Assembly: GCF_040807025.1 (NCBI RefSeq) | Contig: NC_090954.1 | Location: 11,923,501-11,987,500 of the forward strand | Length of the DNA stretch: 64,000 nucleotides | Direction: 5' to 3' | DNA from: Struthio camelus | Taxonomy: Eukaryota > Chordata > Aves > Struthioniformes > Struthionidae | Part shown: positions 26,143-38,835 of the stretch, one piece after another | Layout: each line of letters begins with the position of its first letter | Numbering within the stretch: the stretch's first letter is position 1 | Notes under the pieces: model-generated | What the model was told of the DNA's origin: nothing | Database searches by the model: none | The model's input: only the letters and a program-made list of their open reading frames with translations | Position numbers and translations under genes: made by a program

Positions 26143-27034
26143 TGGGAGCTTGCAAGCTCCCCCAGCACCTCCTGCGTAATCACAACTCTCACCTGCTCTG
26201 CTTCCCATCCCAGGTGCCCACAATCTCCTCACTGCCTGGGGCACCACTCGGCTAACCCAGCCCTGGCACCACCCCCACTCACAAATTCCTTCACACGTTT
26301 GCCATGGGTACTGATTATGCAAGACCCAAGTATTTCAGTGAAAAAAAAAAAGGCTTTTAAACAGGAGGCACATGATGCACTTACCTGCTTTGTCAACCAT
26401 TCATGCACCTTTCTTACAGAAGCTGCAGTAGGTCTATGGTTATTATTTGTTCCCTAAAGCTCCTGAGATCTTTTTGGCACAATCTACTCTCTTGATTCAT
26501 AGACAGGTTTATTCTTTGCTGCTTCAGGAAGCACATAGCTAAGTCCTACCTTTGACTGATCTTCCGAATTTCTAGGCTGTAGTCACTTTTAAATTAAAAC
26601 CACCTTTTTTTTTTTTTTGGTTTAAGCATGCATTGAGCTGTTTTTGCTGGAGAGGTGTATTTTCTCAGTGGCAACAGAACTCGTTGCATTAAGGCAAAAC
26701 AGCTGTATAATAAATACAGTGGTAACCCTAATATGTTTCTATAGTATGTCTCAATAACTAGGTCATATACAGTATCTAGAAAAATGCTACAGAACAGATT
26801 CTTATCTGCCATGCTCCAGGAGGGGAGCTAGGTTCTAACAGTATCATTTAATATGAATAACTTGATCTCAGTGTCCAGTTTTACATTTGAGCGCATATGT
26901 CCCTGTTCAAAAACAAATTAAAGCAAACACTTGACTCTACCCTCGTCAGTTATCCCCAGACTCTGCCTTCCTGAAATGAGTCATTAACTGTGTTTCATCA
27001 GTTCCAAAATCCTCAAATTCAGCTATAAAAATGG

Positions 27035-27440
27035 AACCCCTTTGATCTTAGATTGCCACTAATTCATAATTGATAGCCCAGACTGGAAGGAAGGGAAAAG
27101 CTTCATCCCCATTAGTCGTTCCATTTAATATGTTCTGGTGCTTCAATTATGCAAAACCCAACTCTCAGGGTCTGACTGAAATCCAAAATGTGAGTCAATG
27201 GGGGAAAGAGAAAAACCCAGATCGAATTATTCCAGCTGTAAATCTTTGTAATAGCATAGATGTCGTGAGAGTGATATCCAACGCTGAACAATTCTGTTTG
27301 TTTTCTGAGCTGTTGCTTTGTAGAATTCCCAAGGCATCCATTAACGACTTCAGCGAGCTCAGCAGAGGACTCATTCTCCTGCACTTATATTTTTTTGGTC
27401 AGGTCATTATGCCAAAATGACCCTTTTTGGCCCAAGGCAC
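27035..27440. promoter_or_regulatory. Candidate conserved non-coding element
   Basis: Unique block with CACTAATTCATAATTGATAG, TTCAATTATGCAAAACC, CGAATTATTCCAGC and a TCATTATGCCAAAATGACC palindromic-looking end. Both strands carry ~90-115-codon open frames, but neither resembles a protein I know; the texture is more that of an enhancer. Confidence 0.37.
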
Positions 27441-28679
27441 TAAAAGCCTTGGAGTAATATATGATCTGATAGGCAAGTGAGTGAGAAGGGATAATTAACA
27501 CAAGTCATTTTGTCCTTTATTTTGGAGAAGACAAACTCTCACTTCTTCTTGAAGAGGTTTAAATTATAAACGTTCGGAATGTGAATGCAGCAAAGAAAAC
27601 AGTAACGGGCAAACATCATTAAGCCAAAATATGTTTTTCTACTAGGAGTCTCTGACAAAAGCAGGACTACACAGCAGGGAACTCTGTTAAAATGGCACAT
27701 GTGCCTAAGTCACCTCAGATGGATTCCCAGCACTTGAAAACACACATATGGCAGTACCTGTGTTCTGTCATCCAGCAGGCTGTTGTGCTTAAAGAATAGT
27801 CATTTGACTTTCATTTCTCTTGGACAAAACTATACAACAATTAAAAAAAACTCCTAGAAAGCAGAGGGAAATTAAAGAATGCAATTGCACAGGTGACATT
27901 CAAACAAGGGGAACTGATTTTAAGCACGAGACATCCCGCTTTAGTCAGTTGGAATACCTGTTCAGGACATTTAGGTCTGATTGTTTTCCAGAATTCACTC
28001 ATCTTAGCCCAAAGAGAAAAAATTAAATTTATTTCCTGTTGTCATACGTCAAGATACTGGTGGACTTCAGGATCTAGGAAAACGTGAACTCCAACTGAAG
28101 GTTTCCCTGGAAGAGGACAATGATCAGGTCTCTTTTCTGGAGGTCATCACAGCTTTTTCTCTTTAAGGTGCTCTACCCAGTCACCAGTTTTCTAGGAACT
28201 TCATTCACTTTCAGATTTGTCCTCATCTATCAGACTTGGCCCACAGATTACAACATCACTGGGGAAACTGGGGAATATACAAACAGAGGGCAAACTGTAT
28301 AAACTTCCTTTCTGCAGTAGATTATGCTTAAAAAAAAAAACAGATATTTTGCACGAAAACTTCACATCCTCTCTTCTTTGTCTATTTTTTTAATGGTGAG
28401 CTTCCCATAGTGGCAGAGTAGAGCCAAAGTTGTAAAGGCAAGTGGAGGAAGCACAGCTTCACATGGCACGTAGCGCCAGAATATGGCAAAGCCGTCACAC
28501 GAACCTGCTTGCGCTTTCTGTTACATTTTAAGGGCTAAGCTGTTAGCCTCCTGTAAGACTCGTGTCTCTTGTCAGCAGAATTGGGGCCTTAGGTTCGGGG
28601 CCATTTCTTCCCTTACACTTTGCCCCTTCTGCACTACTGCATGTTCTCCTGTTGTTTTTATTTTTCACAGACAGCTGGC

Positions 28680-29010
28680 AGACAAAAACAGTCTTGTACC
28701 TCACGGACATTTTAATAATTCATATTCAACTTCAGTTACTGAAAGTTTAATAAACAAGTACTCATTAGAATACAATCATTTCCTCTTAGAGCGGACAGTT
28801 TTTAGGAATGAAATCACAATAATTACCTCTAAGAATATGTATGAATAACGAACATTCAGCTCTTTTGTTTTTGCTGTTTGGTTCATTTTCATGAAAGCCT
28901 TCCCCACTGTTCCCCTTGCCTTTGTTCTCGCAGAGACTCTGCTTTTAATTGGATTGAACATTCAGTTCGGTTCAGATCAAAATTTGTATGTAGAAAGATA
29001 TACATAGCAA
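28680..29010. promoter_or_regulatory. Candidate conserved non-coding element
   Basis: Unique sequence with GACATTTTAATAATTCAT, AATCACAATAATTACCTC and CTGCTTTTAATTGGATTG. No exon is recognised. Inferred only. Confidence 0.3.
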
Positions 29011-30514
29011 CCAGCTCATCCTGGAGTCCATTAAAAATAACAAGAGGGACTGAAATGAGATTATTTCAAGAGCTCTCTTGCATTCACAGGAAAGCAGATT
29101 TACTGCCCTTCCAGAGACGCTCTCTCAGGTAAGGCAGCATATGCAGGGGATGGAGGCGATAGCACTGAGTCCTCCTGGCTCTACCTGTTGTCCACAAAGT
29201 GGAACCATGTGAATTTCCAAGCTAATTTCAAACCGGAAAAATGGCCTGCCGTGCACTGATAGCCTGCTATCCACTTATACTCTATCTGAGACAGATTTCA
29301 CTTACAGCACAGTGACACCACAGCATTGTGCATTTCTGCAGCCTCTTTCCTGGAGCTCTCTCTCGGGACACTTGACAATTCCACATGAATTCAGTTTAGC
29401 ACTAAATGGAAACAGTGGAGAATACAGCCGCCTGTACAAAACTAAACTAATAAACTAGACTTTTTAAAGTGGCAAATACAGTAAGCTCATCTGTAAGAGC
29501 TAAGAAAGCACATTGAAAAGCTGACTTAAATCTCCAGAGAAGGTAAGTCTAGTGGGCCCAGAGCTGTACCCCATCTGGGGTTTGACTGCATCTCTACCAC
29601 CCTTCCCAGCAAGCAGAGCTGCCCTCACACGGGGTGCCACTGAAACTGTGCAGGGCTCCCTACACAAAGAGCATCACGTTGCCTGCCCGCCCCAAAAGCA
29701 TCCGCCAAGGCACACTGCAGTGCCAAACCGCAGTCTTCTGCCTCGATTCCCACCCCTCCGTGGGGGACATATGAGGCGCAGGATGAGTGCGGCACACGCC
29801 CACAGCTCTGTTGCGCTCCCTGCCATATCTGCTACCCCGCGAACCCCTCGCAAGCCATTTGCACGCAGTGGGAGTGAAGCAGCCCTCAGGTACCCCTCTC
29901 TCCACCCTGACCCCCAGCTTTCCCATGCAAACCAGAGACTTGTCTCCTTCTCAGTCTGAGAGCTCTTCCTTGGCAAAAATTTGCACTGCTGACAAACAAT
30001 ATTTCCAGATGAAATCTGAATAGTAAACCAGGCTGGAGTACAAATGATCATTGGTTTCACAAGATTGCCTAGATATCCCAATGAGCAGAGAGATCCGTCG
30101 GGAGACTCTAGCAACGCCCAACCCCACGCTACCGCACACAGATTCGTCACCTCATCCCGGCAGAGAATGTGAGCTTTTTGCTCCAGCCCATTTTGGGTAT
30201 TTGCCCCCCTCCCAGTGAACGGCCGTCTCAGAGCCTCACTCTTCTGGAGGTCAGACATTTCCTTCATGTGGCTGTCTAAATTTGGCCATCACCAGATTGT
30301 ACTCGTTCGTTCTTGTGAAAACACCATTCTCCAGCTTAACTAGTTCTCCTTTTTCTTTGCATGCTATTTGCTGTAAGAAATATAGGAAACAGTCACATTT
30401 AATTTCACCCTATCATTATGTTTCTTATAGCATATATCTGAGGACCTAACTGGACAGAACTGACTTAGAACGAGAGAGGAAAATAGTAGGCAGAAGGATG
30501 ACTGACTGGATGAC

Positions 30515-30600
30515 GGACATTTAGTAAGTCAGTGGCAAAGTCGGGTCTCCTGACCGCAGCTACTGCCCTTTCTACAAAGTCTTGCTGTCTCTGTTCTCCA
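30515..30600 (-). repeat. Possible MIR-like SINE remnant
   Basis: AGTAAGTCAGTGGCAAAGTC then GGGTCTCCTGACCGCAGCTA resembles the antisense MIR core (TAAGTGGCAGAGCCGGGATT). It is short and decayed and could be coincidence. Confidence 0.3.
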
Positions 30601-31033
30601 GGCACAGGCTGGAGATTATCAAAACAGGCAAAAATCTAAGTCAGCAAAACCAGACCAGCAACGGCTCCAAACCAGTTCTCATTGCGGCTAACAAGAAACT
30701 CTTGGTGAACAGCCCTTCAGTATTGACTGAATTCAGTTCAAGCTGAAAAATTAATACCAGAAGGAAACCAAATCTGTATCTAAACATTTTAACCACTCCA
30801 CTCCCCACCGGCTAAATGCAGCAGGCCCTAAGGCCTTGAGATGAACTTACGCAGGAAAAAGACCAAAAGTTTTCATTCTAGGTGAGATTTTGTTATTATT
30901 TTTCTCACTGAAAAAGGAGCATTTTTTGTAAAGAGCATCTCCCCTGCATTCCCACTCACAGCAAGAAAATGGAAGAGTGACCTGGAGACTTCAGCTTTCT
31001 TCTTCCAGCACTTGGCAGGAGGAGCTTTCCAGT

Positions 31034-31053
31034 AAAAAAAAAAAAAAAAAAAA
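31034..31053 (+). repeat. Poly(A) tract
   Basis: About twenty As in otherwise unique sequence. Confidence 0.88.
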
Positions 31054-33056
31054 GACCTCAAAGAGTTAGGTGCATTGTTTTGTGGGGACGTGGATTCTGG
31101 AATTATTTAGAGACAGGCAGAAGGACAATTTTGACTTTCTCAGCAGGGAAAAATAATGCCTTTGTAAGCCATATGCACATATTCAGAGGCTGTGGCTGAA
31201 CTTTTGAAGCACAAGACCTCCACTGAGCTGCAGTGTTGTCCTGCAGTGACCTTGTACAGAATTCCCAAAAGAGGCCTTGAAGTAATCACCTCCAAAGGCA
31301 CGGGCATCAGCTTCTTGTTCCCCATGACAGTGATGTGCCTCCTCGGAGACAGCTTGCCTTCCCAGGACAGATGGATGTTTAGCTGTGGCACTGTGAACAA
31401 AGGACAGGGTGAAGCAGCAGCACGCTCTTCTTTGGCCAGGAAAGTGCGGTCTTTCAACCTGCTCCTTACAACAGTACATCGTCATTTGGACCACGGAAGC
31501 ATATGCAGCTACGGTTCTTGGTGCAAGGTCTGTGCTCAGAGAGGCCCTCGTTAGTGGCCAAATGAAACAGGATAAATTTGTAGGGATTTTGAGAGCGTGT
31601 TTTGCTGACCATCATGCACCCTAAAGGGTTGAAAGTCTGTTGATCCCAAAAGCTTTGGGCCACTAAACAGAAGTTATGGGAGCCAACAGGGTTTTCTCTG
31701 ACGTCTCTTTCTAGTTGCTTACAACTTTCAGCTCTCAAAGGAAAACAGTTGAAGCTTAGCTCCCTGTACTTGCACAACTTACATTTGCACCATACCAAAA
31801 GAACTAGAGCTCACATTAATTCCTCTGTACCACACAGAGTCTGTGTAAGAATTAATCACTGTAAAGCTCAATGAGATCTTCTGGTGAAGATCTACTTTAC
31901 AGAAGTAAAATGCCATTTCTTCTTACACATTCCACGTTTCAACTTATTCTGTTTTAAGAGAGAATTGAAATTTACTGAACATTAGTGTGGCTCAAATCTG
32001 TAGCAGATCCTTAGCTGACATAAATTAACATATGCCTAATGTATACTTTTTGCCACGCCAGGAATGGAGTTTTGGTGGGGAAACATAACGAAGATGTCTA
32101 CAGTTGACTGTGCAAACCTCAGCTTCAGGGAGCTCAGGAGTCTCTGATCTCCCTGATCTCCCTAGATTTTGATAGTCCTTGTGTCAAGTCTAGAAGAAGA
32201 AAAAAACTTTTAGTTCAATATCCTAGAGTTTGGCCATCCTTCAAATGAACTTGAAAGCATTTTGTAGGAGCTCTGTGAATTGTGTGCTCTTCCAATTCAT
32301 TTTCCCTCAGGGTATTGACATGGAAGCGTGCTGGACAAAAGCAAAAAACAGAAAAATAATGACCATGTTTGGATCTAGCCTCTTTTGGGAGTTCCTAGGA
32401 TGCAGGGGAATTTGGACTGGCTCCCCAGTTCTGGCTGTGAAAAAAAGCCACAGCTTCTTTTTAAGCTTATTTATGTACAGATCAAACAGACAGACTTCCA
32501 AGCTCTTTCATTTGACTTTGATGCCAAACTTTGATGTCTTCACCATTTACAGTCATCATTTTTATGTGCATTTAATATTATTTTTTAGTCCAAAATGCTA
32601 CACAGAAAAAGACCAACTTCATTTGAAATATGCAGCATTTTTGCTATTTGAAAACTCTGCATTTTTAATTTGTTTCTTATCAGTAGAGTACTTCTGGGGC
32701 AGAGAGAACATCAAGTTTTTAATGCCTTTCAGTTGATTTAAATTAATATTTTATGTTTGTATTCAAAAGAGCTGGCTAATAGGAGGACTCTGACATTTTT
32801 CCACCCTCTCTTTTTCCCTGGCATGTGTTATATGAAAGGCAATAGTTATTTCTCAAATGTTTGGTGCTTTATTCCATGATGAATACCCAAAAGATGACAT
32901 TTCTACACAGTTTAAACCACTCAGATCATTGCTCAGAAGCCCAGTATCCAAGCGAGGGAGAAAGAGGTACCCCAGCCTCTCAAGATTAAGATTTAGCTGA
33001 AAATGTATCAGTCCTTTGCTCTAGATGCAAATGCCTGCTTTTGTGTGCTTGAAAGC

Positions 33057-33075
33057 AAATAAATAAATAAATAAA
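33057..33075 (+). repeat. (AAAT)n microsatellite
   Basis: Almost five uninterrupted AAAT units. Confidence 0.9.
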
Positions 33076-36000
33076 GGGATAGGGTAGCACTTCTCTCCCT
33101 AGTCCTCTATTTCTGCCCAACTCTGCTCCAAGGAACATTGAAAGCCAGAGATAAGAGTGAAGCTTTTAATGAAAAGGGGCCTGAATGATTTCTATTGCAT
33201 TTAATAACCACTTCATCACTGTCACTAGATGAAAGTGCTGCACTGGATCCCATAGCTGACAACAGTGGTGAGGTGGAGAATAGTCTTCAGTTAGGAAGTT
33301 ATACCCCTCTCCTTTTCAAGCTGGCAGAGGAGGACAGTGTCTAAAGTCAGCTTTTCACTGCTGCACACTCCAGCTAGCCACAATCTGCCTAAGTTATAAA
33401 CCGGTAGCAGTCTAGCCCAGCAAGACGGAGCTCAGTTTGTATCTAGCATCACAGAATTACGGTCAGAGTGATGTCATGGCCATATTGCCCAGAAATCATC
33501 CAAGATTCTGTTTAAGAAGAAAATACTAGAGGACTGCTAAAAAAGCTGGGAATCATTTCCAGGAGGGATCTGCTATCCAGAAACAGGCTTGCGTTTTTGC
33601 TGCTGTACAGCTTAAACACTCAGATTTAACCTACGGGAGGCGCTACACATAGAGCGTTACCCCAGGCTTCTGGCAACAAAAACAGCTTTTGTGGTCGGGA
33701 TTCCTGCCGTGCTGCTCCTGTTTAGAACATAACCACCAGCCTTGAGCTCACTGGATCAAGAACATACCTTCAAGCAGGAAGAATTACCACTCAGTTCCTG
33801 ATACACCCACATACTCTACCTAACATTTTCTTTCCCTGTGTTTGTATTTATGCTGTTATAGCCTTTAACTTCCCCATGGGCCTGACCGTTCTGAGAATTT
33901 AACCTTTTGTGTTCTTCAGTTGAAACTACTGGGGTCAGCTTGGACTGGCTGTGTAAATGAGCCAGCAGAAGGCCACCACCATCCTATGCAAAGTCCTAAC
34001 AACTGAGAGCATCTCACGAAGACAAGTTCGGAAATGCTCTAGAAACATTAATTCTTTTATTGCTTCGATTAAAAGGAAGTGACTGAACAGCATAGATAGC
34101 CCGACAGCTTGCATCTCCAGTGAATCCTATCCCTGCTACACTTGCATGGTCACAGATAGGATATAGAAATAAAGTCTGGAAAAAGAGGGAGCTTGGACGA
34201 GGAGTGTAATTACATAGCTGAGGCCCGCTCAGCACAGAGAGAGAACTGCCGTGTTATCACTGCATCTTTACAGCAAGAATCCATCTATGCCATTACCCAA
34301 GAGAACAGAATACAGGGCAGAAAGTTTTCCTCTCTAGGACAGATGAAGGAGGAGAGCACTGAGAAGTAATCATTAGTAAAATAATTGGCTGCCTGCTTTG
34401 CACAGTTGCCACAAAATGTTTACACTGTCAGTGCCATGAATGTGCTGGCCTGCCAAAATCACAGTTGTGCCAAGGAACAGTCTACTGCTGGGGTGGTTGT
34501 TGCATTTCACCTTGTAGGTATATAAAGCACTCCTGGGTCATCAGCCCTGCTTCCCTGCTATCCCATGCACCACATGGTGAGAACTTACCAGCCTCCTTCT
34601 GAAACCTGGAATTCCTACGTGATTTCTACTGGGAAGAGATATAACGTCTCAAACCCAGTTTTAAGAAACGAAAATATTATGCTGTCTCATAAAATACCTG
34701 AAGTACTAAAAAACTAGTAATAAGTTGGAAGACCTGTGTGTCAGAGAACAAGAAAAAGAGCTGTTTTTTCCTGATACAGATGAAAAAAAATGTTCACGTC
34801 TTATGTCCAGGGACAATGATACTGAGTTTTTGCACTGTGTGCGAGTGGGGCAGAAATGTCTCTTGATGAAAGCATTTTTGTTTGGTTTTCCCCCCAGTTT
34901 CCAACTAACTTTAATGCAGGATTCCTTGCAGAAGCAAGGATGCTTTTGTTTCATATCAAAGTAGATGACAAAAAATTCAGAAGAGACTCAAAAGGGGTTA
35001 ACCAAACACAGGCAGTCATTGCAAAAATTTCATCAGGACGTCTCTTATCAGAGAGAAATCATATGAAAGAAGGATATGATCTAGCAAGGAAAGATATGCA
35101 CTGCACAGTAACTTATTCATATGCTTCATGTGTAAAGAATGTTTCTTAGAGCGCAATCCTGAAAGATGCTGCAGCCTCCCTGTGAGTTTGATGCTCTCAG
35201 TTCTTGCAGTGTTGAGCATACTCAGCACATTGCAGGATTTACCTCTAATGGCTATCTGATCCAAAAGCCAAACTGTTAAATGAATCAAATCCCTGCATGC
35301 TAGATCACGACACGAGAAGATTGCCTGCATTGCTGAGAGATTAAGACTATCAAATGAATATATCTAGCGTGTGATAGATAAAACAAACACCTGTTAAAAA
35401 TAAAAATCTCTCAACACTAGGAAGAGAAATGCATTCCCAGCACAGACTCTGAAAGCCTCCAAAAAGGCAGACATAACCAATACCAGAACAAATGGAGGAA
35501 AACAAGCAGTAATTGCTTTCCAAGCACCCACCCCCACAAAGTAGTGAACATAGGCCCCCCCAAAAAGACAAATAATAAAAAGAAAATAAAAATAAAAAGT
35601 ACCCTTGAAGCATCTAGGAATTGATGAGAATGGGTGGACATCTTTGCTTTGAAAAGTAGCACACTACAGACAATCCCAGATGTATGTGGCTACTTAGCCA
35701 ATAGCTTAGTTGGTACTGTCTTGAGCTCCGACAGACACGTGCATTTTCAGCTAAAAGAGGCATTACTGTACCAGACTTTTGCCCCTTGATCTTGACTCCA
35801 ATCTGCTCTGGTTAAATCCAAATTCCACACCTTTTTGTTCCCACCTTTTGCTGACTTCATAAATCACCTTTCCCCTCTAAAAACACTATGATTCTAGCTG
35901 TTTCCACACTCATTTTGCCAGTAACATCTTAGTCAAGACGGTGCCGTTCGTCTTCTCTCGTTCAAACGTCTGCAATCAAGTCTCTACGTTTACTTTGGGC

Positions 36001-36118
36001 CCTGGGCACACGCAGGATGAAACTACGCAGGAGCGTTGTTTAAAAAAGTTTGCTATCAACGGAGATCTCAGGAGGTTTCCCTGATTCACGAGAACAGGGC
36101 AGGTGAAACATAGGCTGT

Positions 36119-36160
36119 TATACTACTATAACATAGCTTTTATACTATTATAATATAGCT
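36119..36160. repeat. 22-bp period tandem duplication
   Basis: TATACTACTATAACATAGCT (36119-36138) is repeated with two C/T differences at 36141-36160, separated by two bases. Confidence 0.85.
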
Positions 36161-37504
36161 CTATGTGGAAATCACCTGTGGTGACTGAACCTTTCCAATT
36201 CAAGCCTTTTCCTCCTAAGAACAACGTTGTATGTTTAAACTCGGGGCACCACTGTCATGACTGGTTGCCCGTGCTCTGAGCCGAGAAGATATAAATCCAT
36301 TCAGAAGGCCTTTAGATATAATACTAATCTGAGTGAAAATTTGAGCCCAGTCCTGCTGGGAGGACACCAGCTGGCCTTGTCTCTCTGAGTAGATCTGCTA
36401 AGTCAAGACTGCCTTTCCCTGCCTGTGTAAGCAGGTCCTTGCTGTTTAAAGATAGACCAACGTTCATACTCACTGAACTAGTGATGCATTTCAGGCATGA
36501 AAGAACACAAAAGGACTTTTTAAGCCAGTGGAGAAAACAAGAACCACAGCTAAGGCCTGAAAGTTAAACCCTTAAACAGAAAGCATTTAGGTGTTGGTGG
36601 GGGGGAAACCTACCAAGAGGCAGGTTTCCAGTCCTCCACTCTGTATCACAATGGCACTCAGCTGCATGCCCTTCCTGGTGAAAACTTTCCAGTCTTTTCT
36701 GATTTGCAGCCCTCAAAATTTTCCAGTATATGCCTTACTCATAGTGGAAGGAATCAGGGGAAACATGCTACTCCAGAAGAGAAAGGGTACCACGATCAGG
36801 TTCACTATTAATGATTTAAGCAGCTGTTTGTAGGGGCTTCTGAGTTTGTGCCAGCTCCACCTTCAGAGTTTTAGGATGCACATCATGTGAGGGGAAATAG
36901 GACTTCTGTGCGCTCTCTCAGGCTGTTCTATTACACCTGATTTATAGCATGACACTACTTGTTCTAGCCCATAACCTTGAGCTTGTAAAATACACAGGAG
37001 AAAATTTACTAACTACTGTGTTCATCTTAATGCACTATTGCGAATTTTAAGTGGGAAAAGAAGCAGCAAGGAATTGGGGACATCTGAAAAAGCTGGGTTT
37101 GAACAGCAATTCCTTAATAGCAGCATGCGGCATGTCTCACAGTCCACTCTGTTTTCATACAGTTAAAGCTTTAATTCACATGGCCAGGATAGAGTAAGAA
37201 TCTGTTTCTGTTCCTCTGAAAAAGATAATCAACAGGGGGATGTAGACACGTTTCAGTGCTTATTAAATGCATACATTGACAGTTTACCACAGTAGCATGT
37301 ACAAATGCCTTTATTCCACTCTTAGCTAGTCTAGGAGTTTAATAAATAACAGAAGTCACAAAACCATTTTGCAGCCTTTATTAGGAAGGCAAGAACAGAA
37401 GACTATCATCCACACAACAGAACAATTTCCCGGGGGTAAAGAAGTCCTCCGTGTATATAGGAAAGGAACCAGAGCTGGAACACAGGTGCCAAAGATACTT
37501 ACTG

Positions 37505-38100
37505 CAATTCTGACAAGCGATCTGGAAAGCTGGAAAGGACCTGGGAGTTGCACGGACACCAGGTTGAATGTGAGCCAACAGCAAGCTCTCATCACAGAGA
37601 AAGCAAACTGCATACTTGGCTCCATTAGAAGTGTGGCCAGCAGATCAATGGTATTTATCTCTACTCAGTGCTGGTTGAGGCTGCACCTGGAGCACTCAAC
37701 CTGGTTTTGAGCCCCTCCCTGCAAAAGCAGATATGGAGGAACTAGAGAGGGGACGGCAGAAGGCCTAGAGCCCAGGATTTATGAAGACAGGCTGAGGAAA
37801 CTGGGCTTGCTCATCCTGACAAAAGAGGAAGTTAATGGAGTGATCTGATAAAAATAGGAGCGTTCCAAATGAGAGTCAACCACTTCCCACTAGTGTCAGG
37901 CAACAGAAAAAGGGGCAACAAAGTACTGCTTTGGAGGTTCAGGCTGGCTTTAGAAAAAGTCTTTTTACCAAGAGGTTAGTGCTACAGTAGAACAGGCTAA
38001 AGAGGCAGCTGAATTCCCATCTTTAGAGGTTTCAAAAATTGTTAAAACAAAGACACAGGTGACCTGATGTAGCATTGGCAATGGTCCTACTCCAAGCTGA
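37505..38100 (+). mobile_element. Old CR1 LINE 3' fragment
   Basis: Plus-strand sequence keeps the order of blocks of the CR1 3' region: a GACCTGGGAGTT/GGACACCAGGTTGA block near 37540, ATTAGAAGTGTGGCCAGCAG near 37624, a GAGGCTGCACCTGGAGCA-type block near 37678, GACAGGCTGAGGAAACTGGG near 37786, GGAGTGATCTGATAA near 37836, AAGAGGTTAGTG...AACAGGCT near 37970 and TTTAGAGGTTTCAAAAA near 38020. It is much diverged, has small indels, lacks a clear terminal ATTCTATG-type repeat and has no intact reading frame. It is non-autonomous and 5'-truncated, as most CR1 copies are. This is the clearest sign that the genome is avian or sauropsid. Confidence 0.8.
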
Positions 38101-38649
38101 TCTAAAAAAAAAGTTACATAAACATAGTTTAAGCTTTTTCAGTGCAAAGTGAATTTAGGTTCACATACCACAAAATTCCTTCTGCCACTCTACCCAAAAC
38201 TGGGTAACTGTAGTACTCTGCAATACACAGAAGTAGCGCCCACAGAGGGGACAATTATTCAGATGTTTCGCCCCACATCTTGTCATTAGTTGCAAGAATG
38301 CTCTGCTCTTGAAGTGTACTACTTAAGATTCATTTCCTCAGGTAATACTCAACACAAGTGGATACATCACTCGCCTAATGTAACACTCCCTTTGGCTTAT
38401 TCTCTTCAATGGCAGCCTACCCTCTGTATCATCATACAACTTCCTTGAAACAAGGAAGTGTTGATGTTAGAGAGCAAATACAGAGCTGATTTTATACTCG
38501 CTGACTGCTCCCAAGAGGTATCTTGTTCCTTACTTGAGCCTAAGCACTCAAGAAGTCAGTCCCTGGCAGCAGTTCCTGAAACTTTTCCCCCCCTCCCTTT
38601 CCTTTTAAGTTTTTTTCCCTAGGTAATGCTCCAGCAAACAGTAAGTTGT

Positions 38650-38835
38650 ATAACAGCAATAATAATCAACTCAGCACTGGCTGTTATAGTCTCTTATTTT
38701 GTTTAATTAGTAATTATTTTAAATTATATGGCCGAAGTGCAGCTGGATGGATGTTATTCAACAATAAAGGCTTGTTCTTTAAAAAACTAGAAATTGGGGT
38801 GTTTTCAGCAGGCCTATAGATCATACGGTGAAGAA
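38650..38835. promoter_or_regulatory. Candidate conserved non-coding element
   Basis: AT-rich unique block with GTTTAATTAGTAATTATT and AAATTATATGGCC, about 550 bp right of the CR1 relic. Inferred only. Confidence 0.28.

Larger units (their letters stand above)
19346..37504. other. Intergenic DNA, no gene recognised
   Basis: It contains simple repeats, one possible MIR scrap and several candidate elements listed separately. Three longer open frames (24059-24676 plus, 29674-30267 minus, 32230-32736 plus) encode nothing I recognise and are treated as unsupported. Confidence 0.55.

Noticed and set aside
26044..26457. Frames giving Ala-Pro or Gly-Ala repeats
   Set aside because: Produced by the (AGCCCC)5 hexanucleotide repeat.
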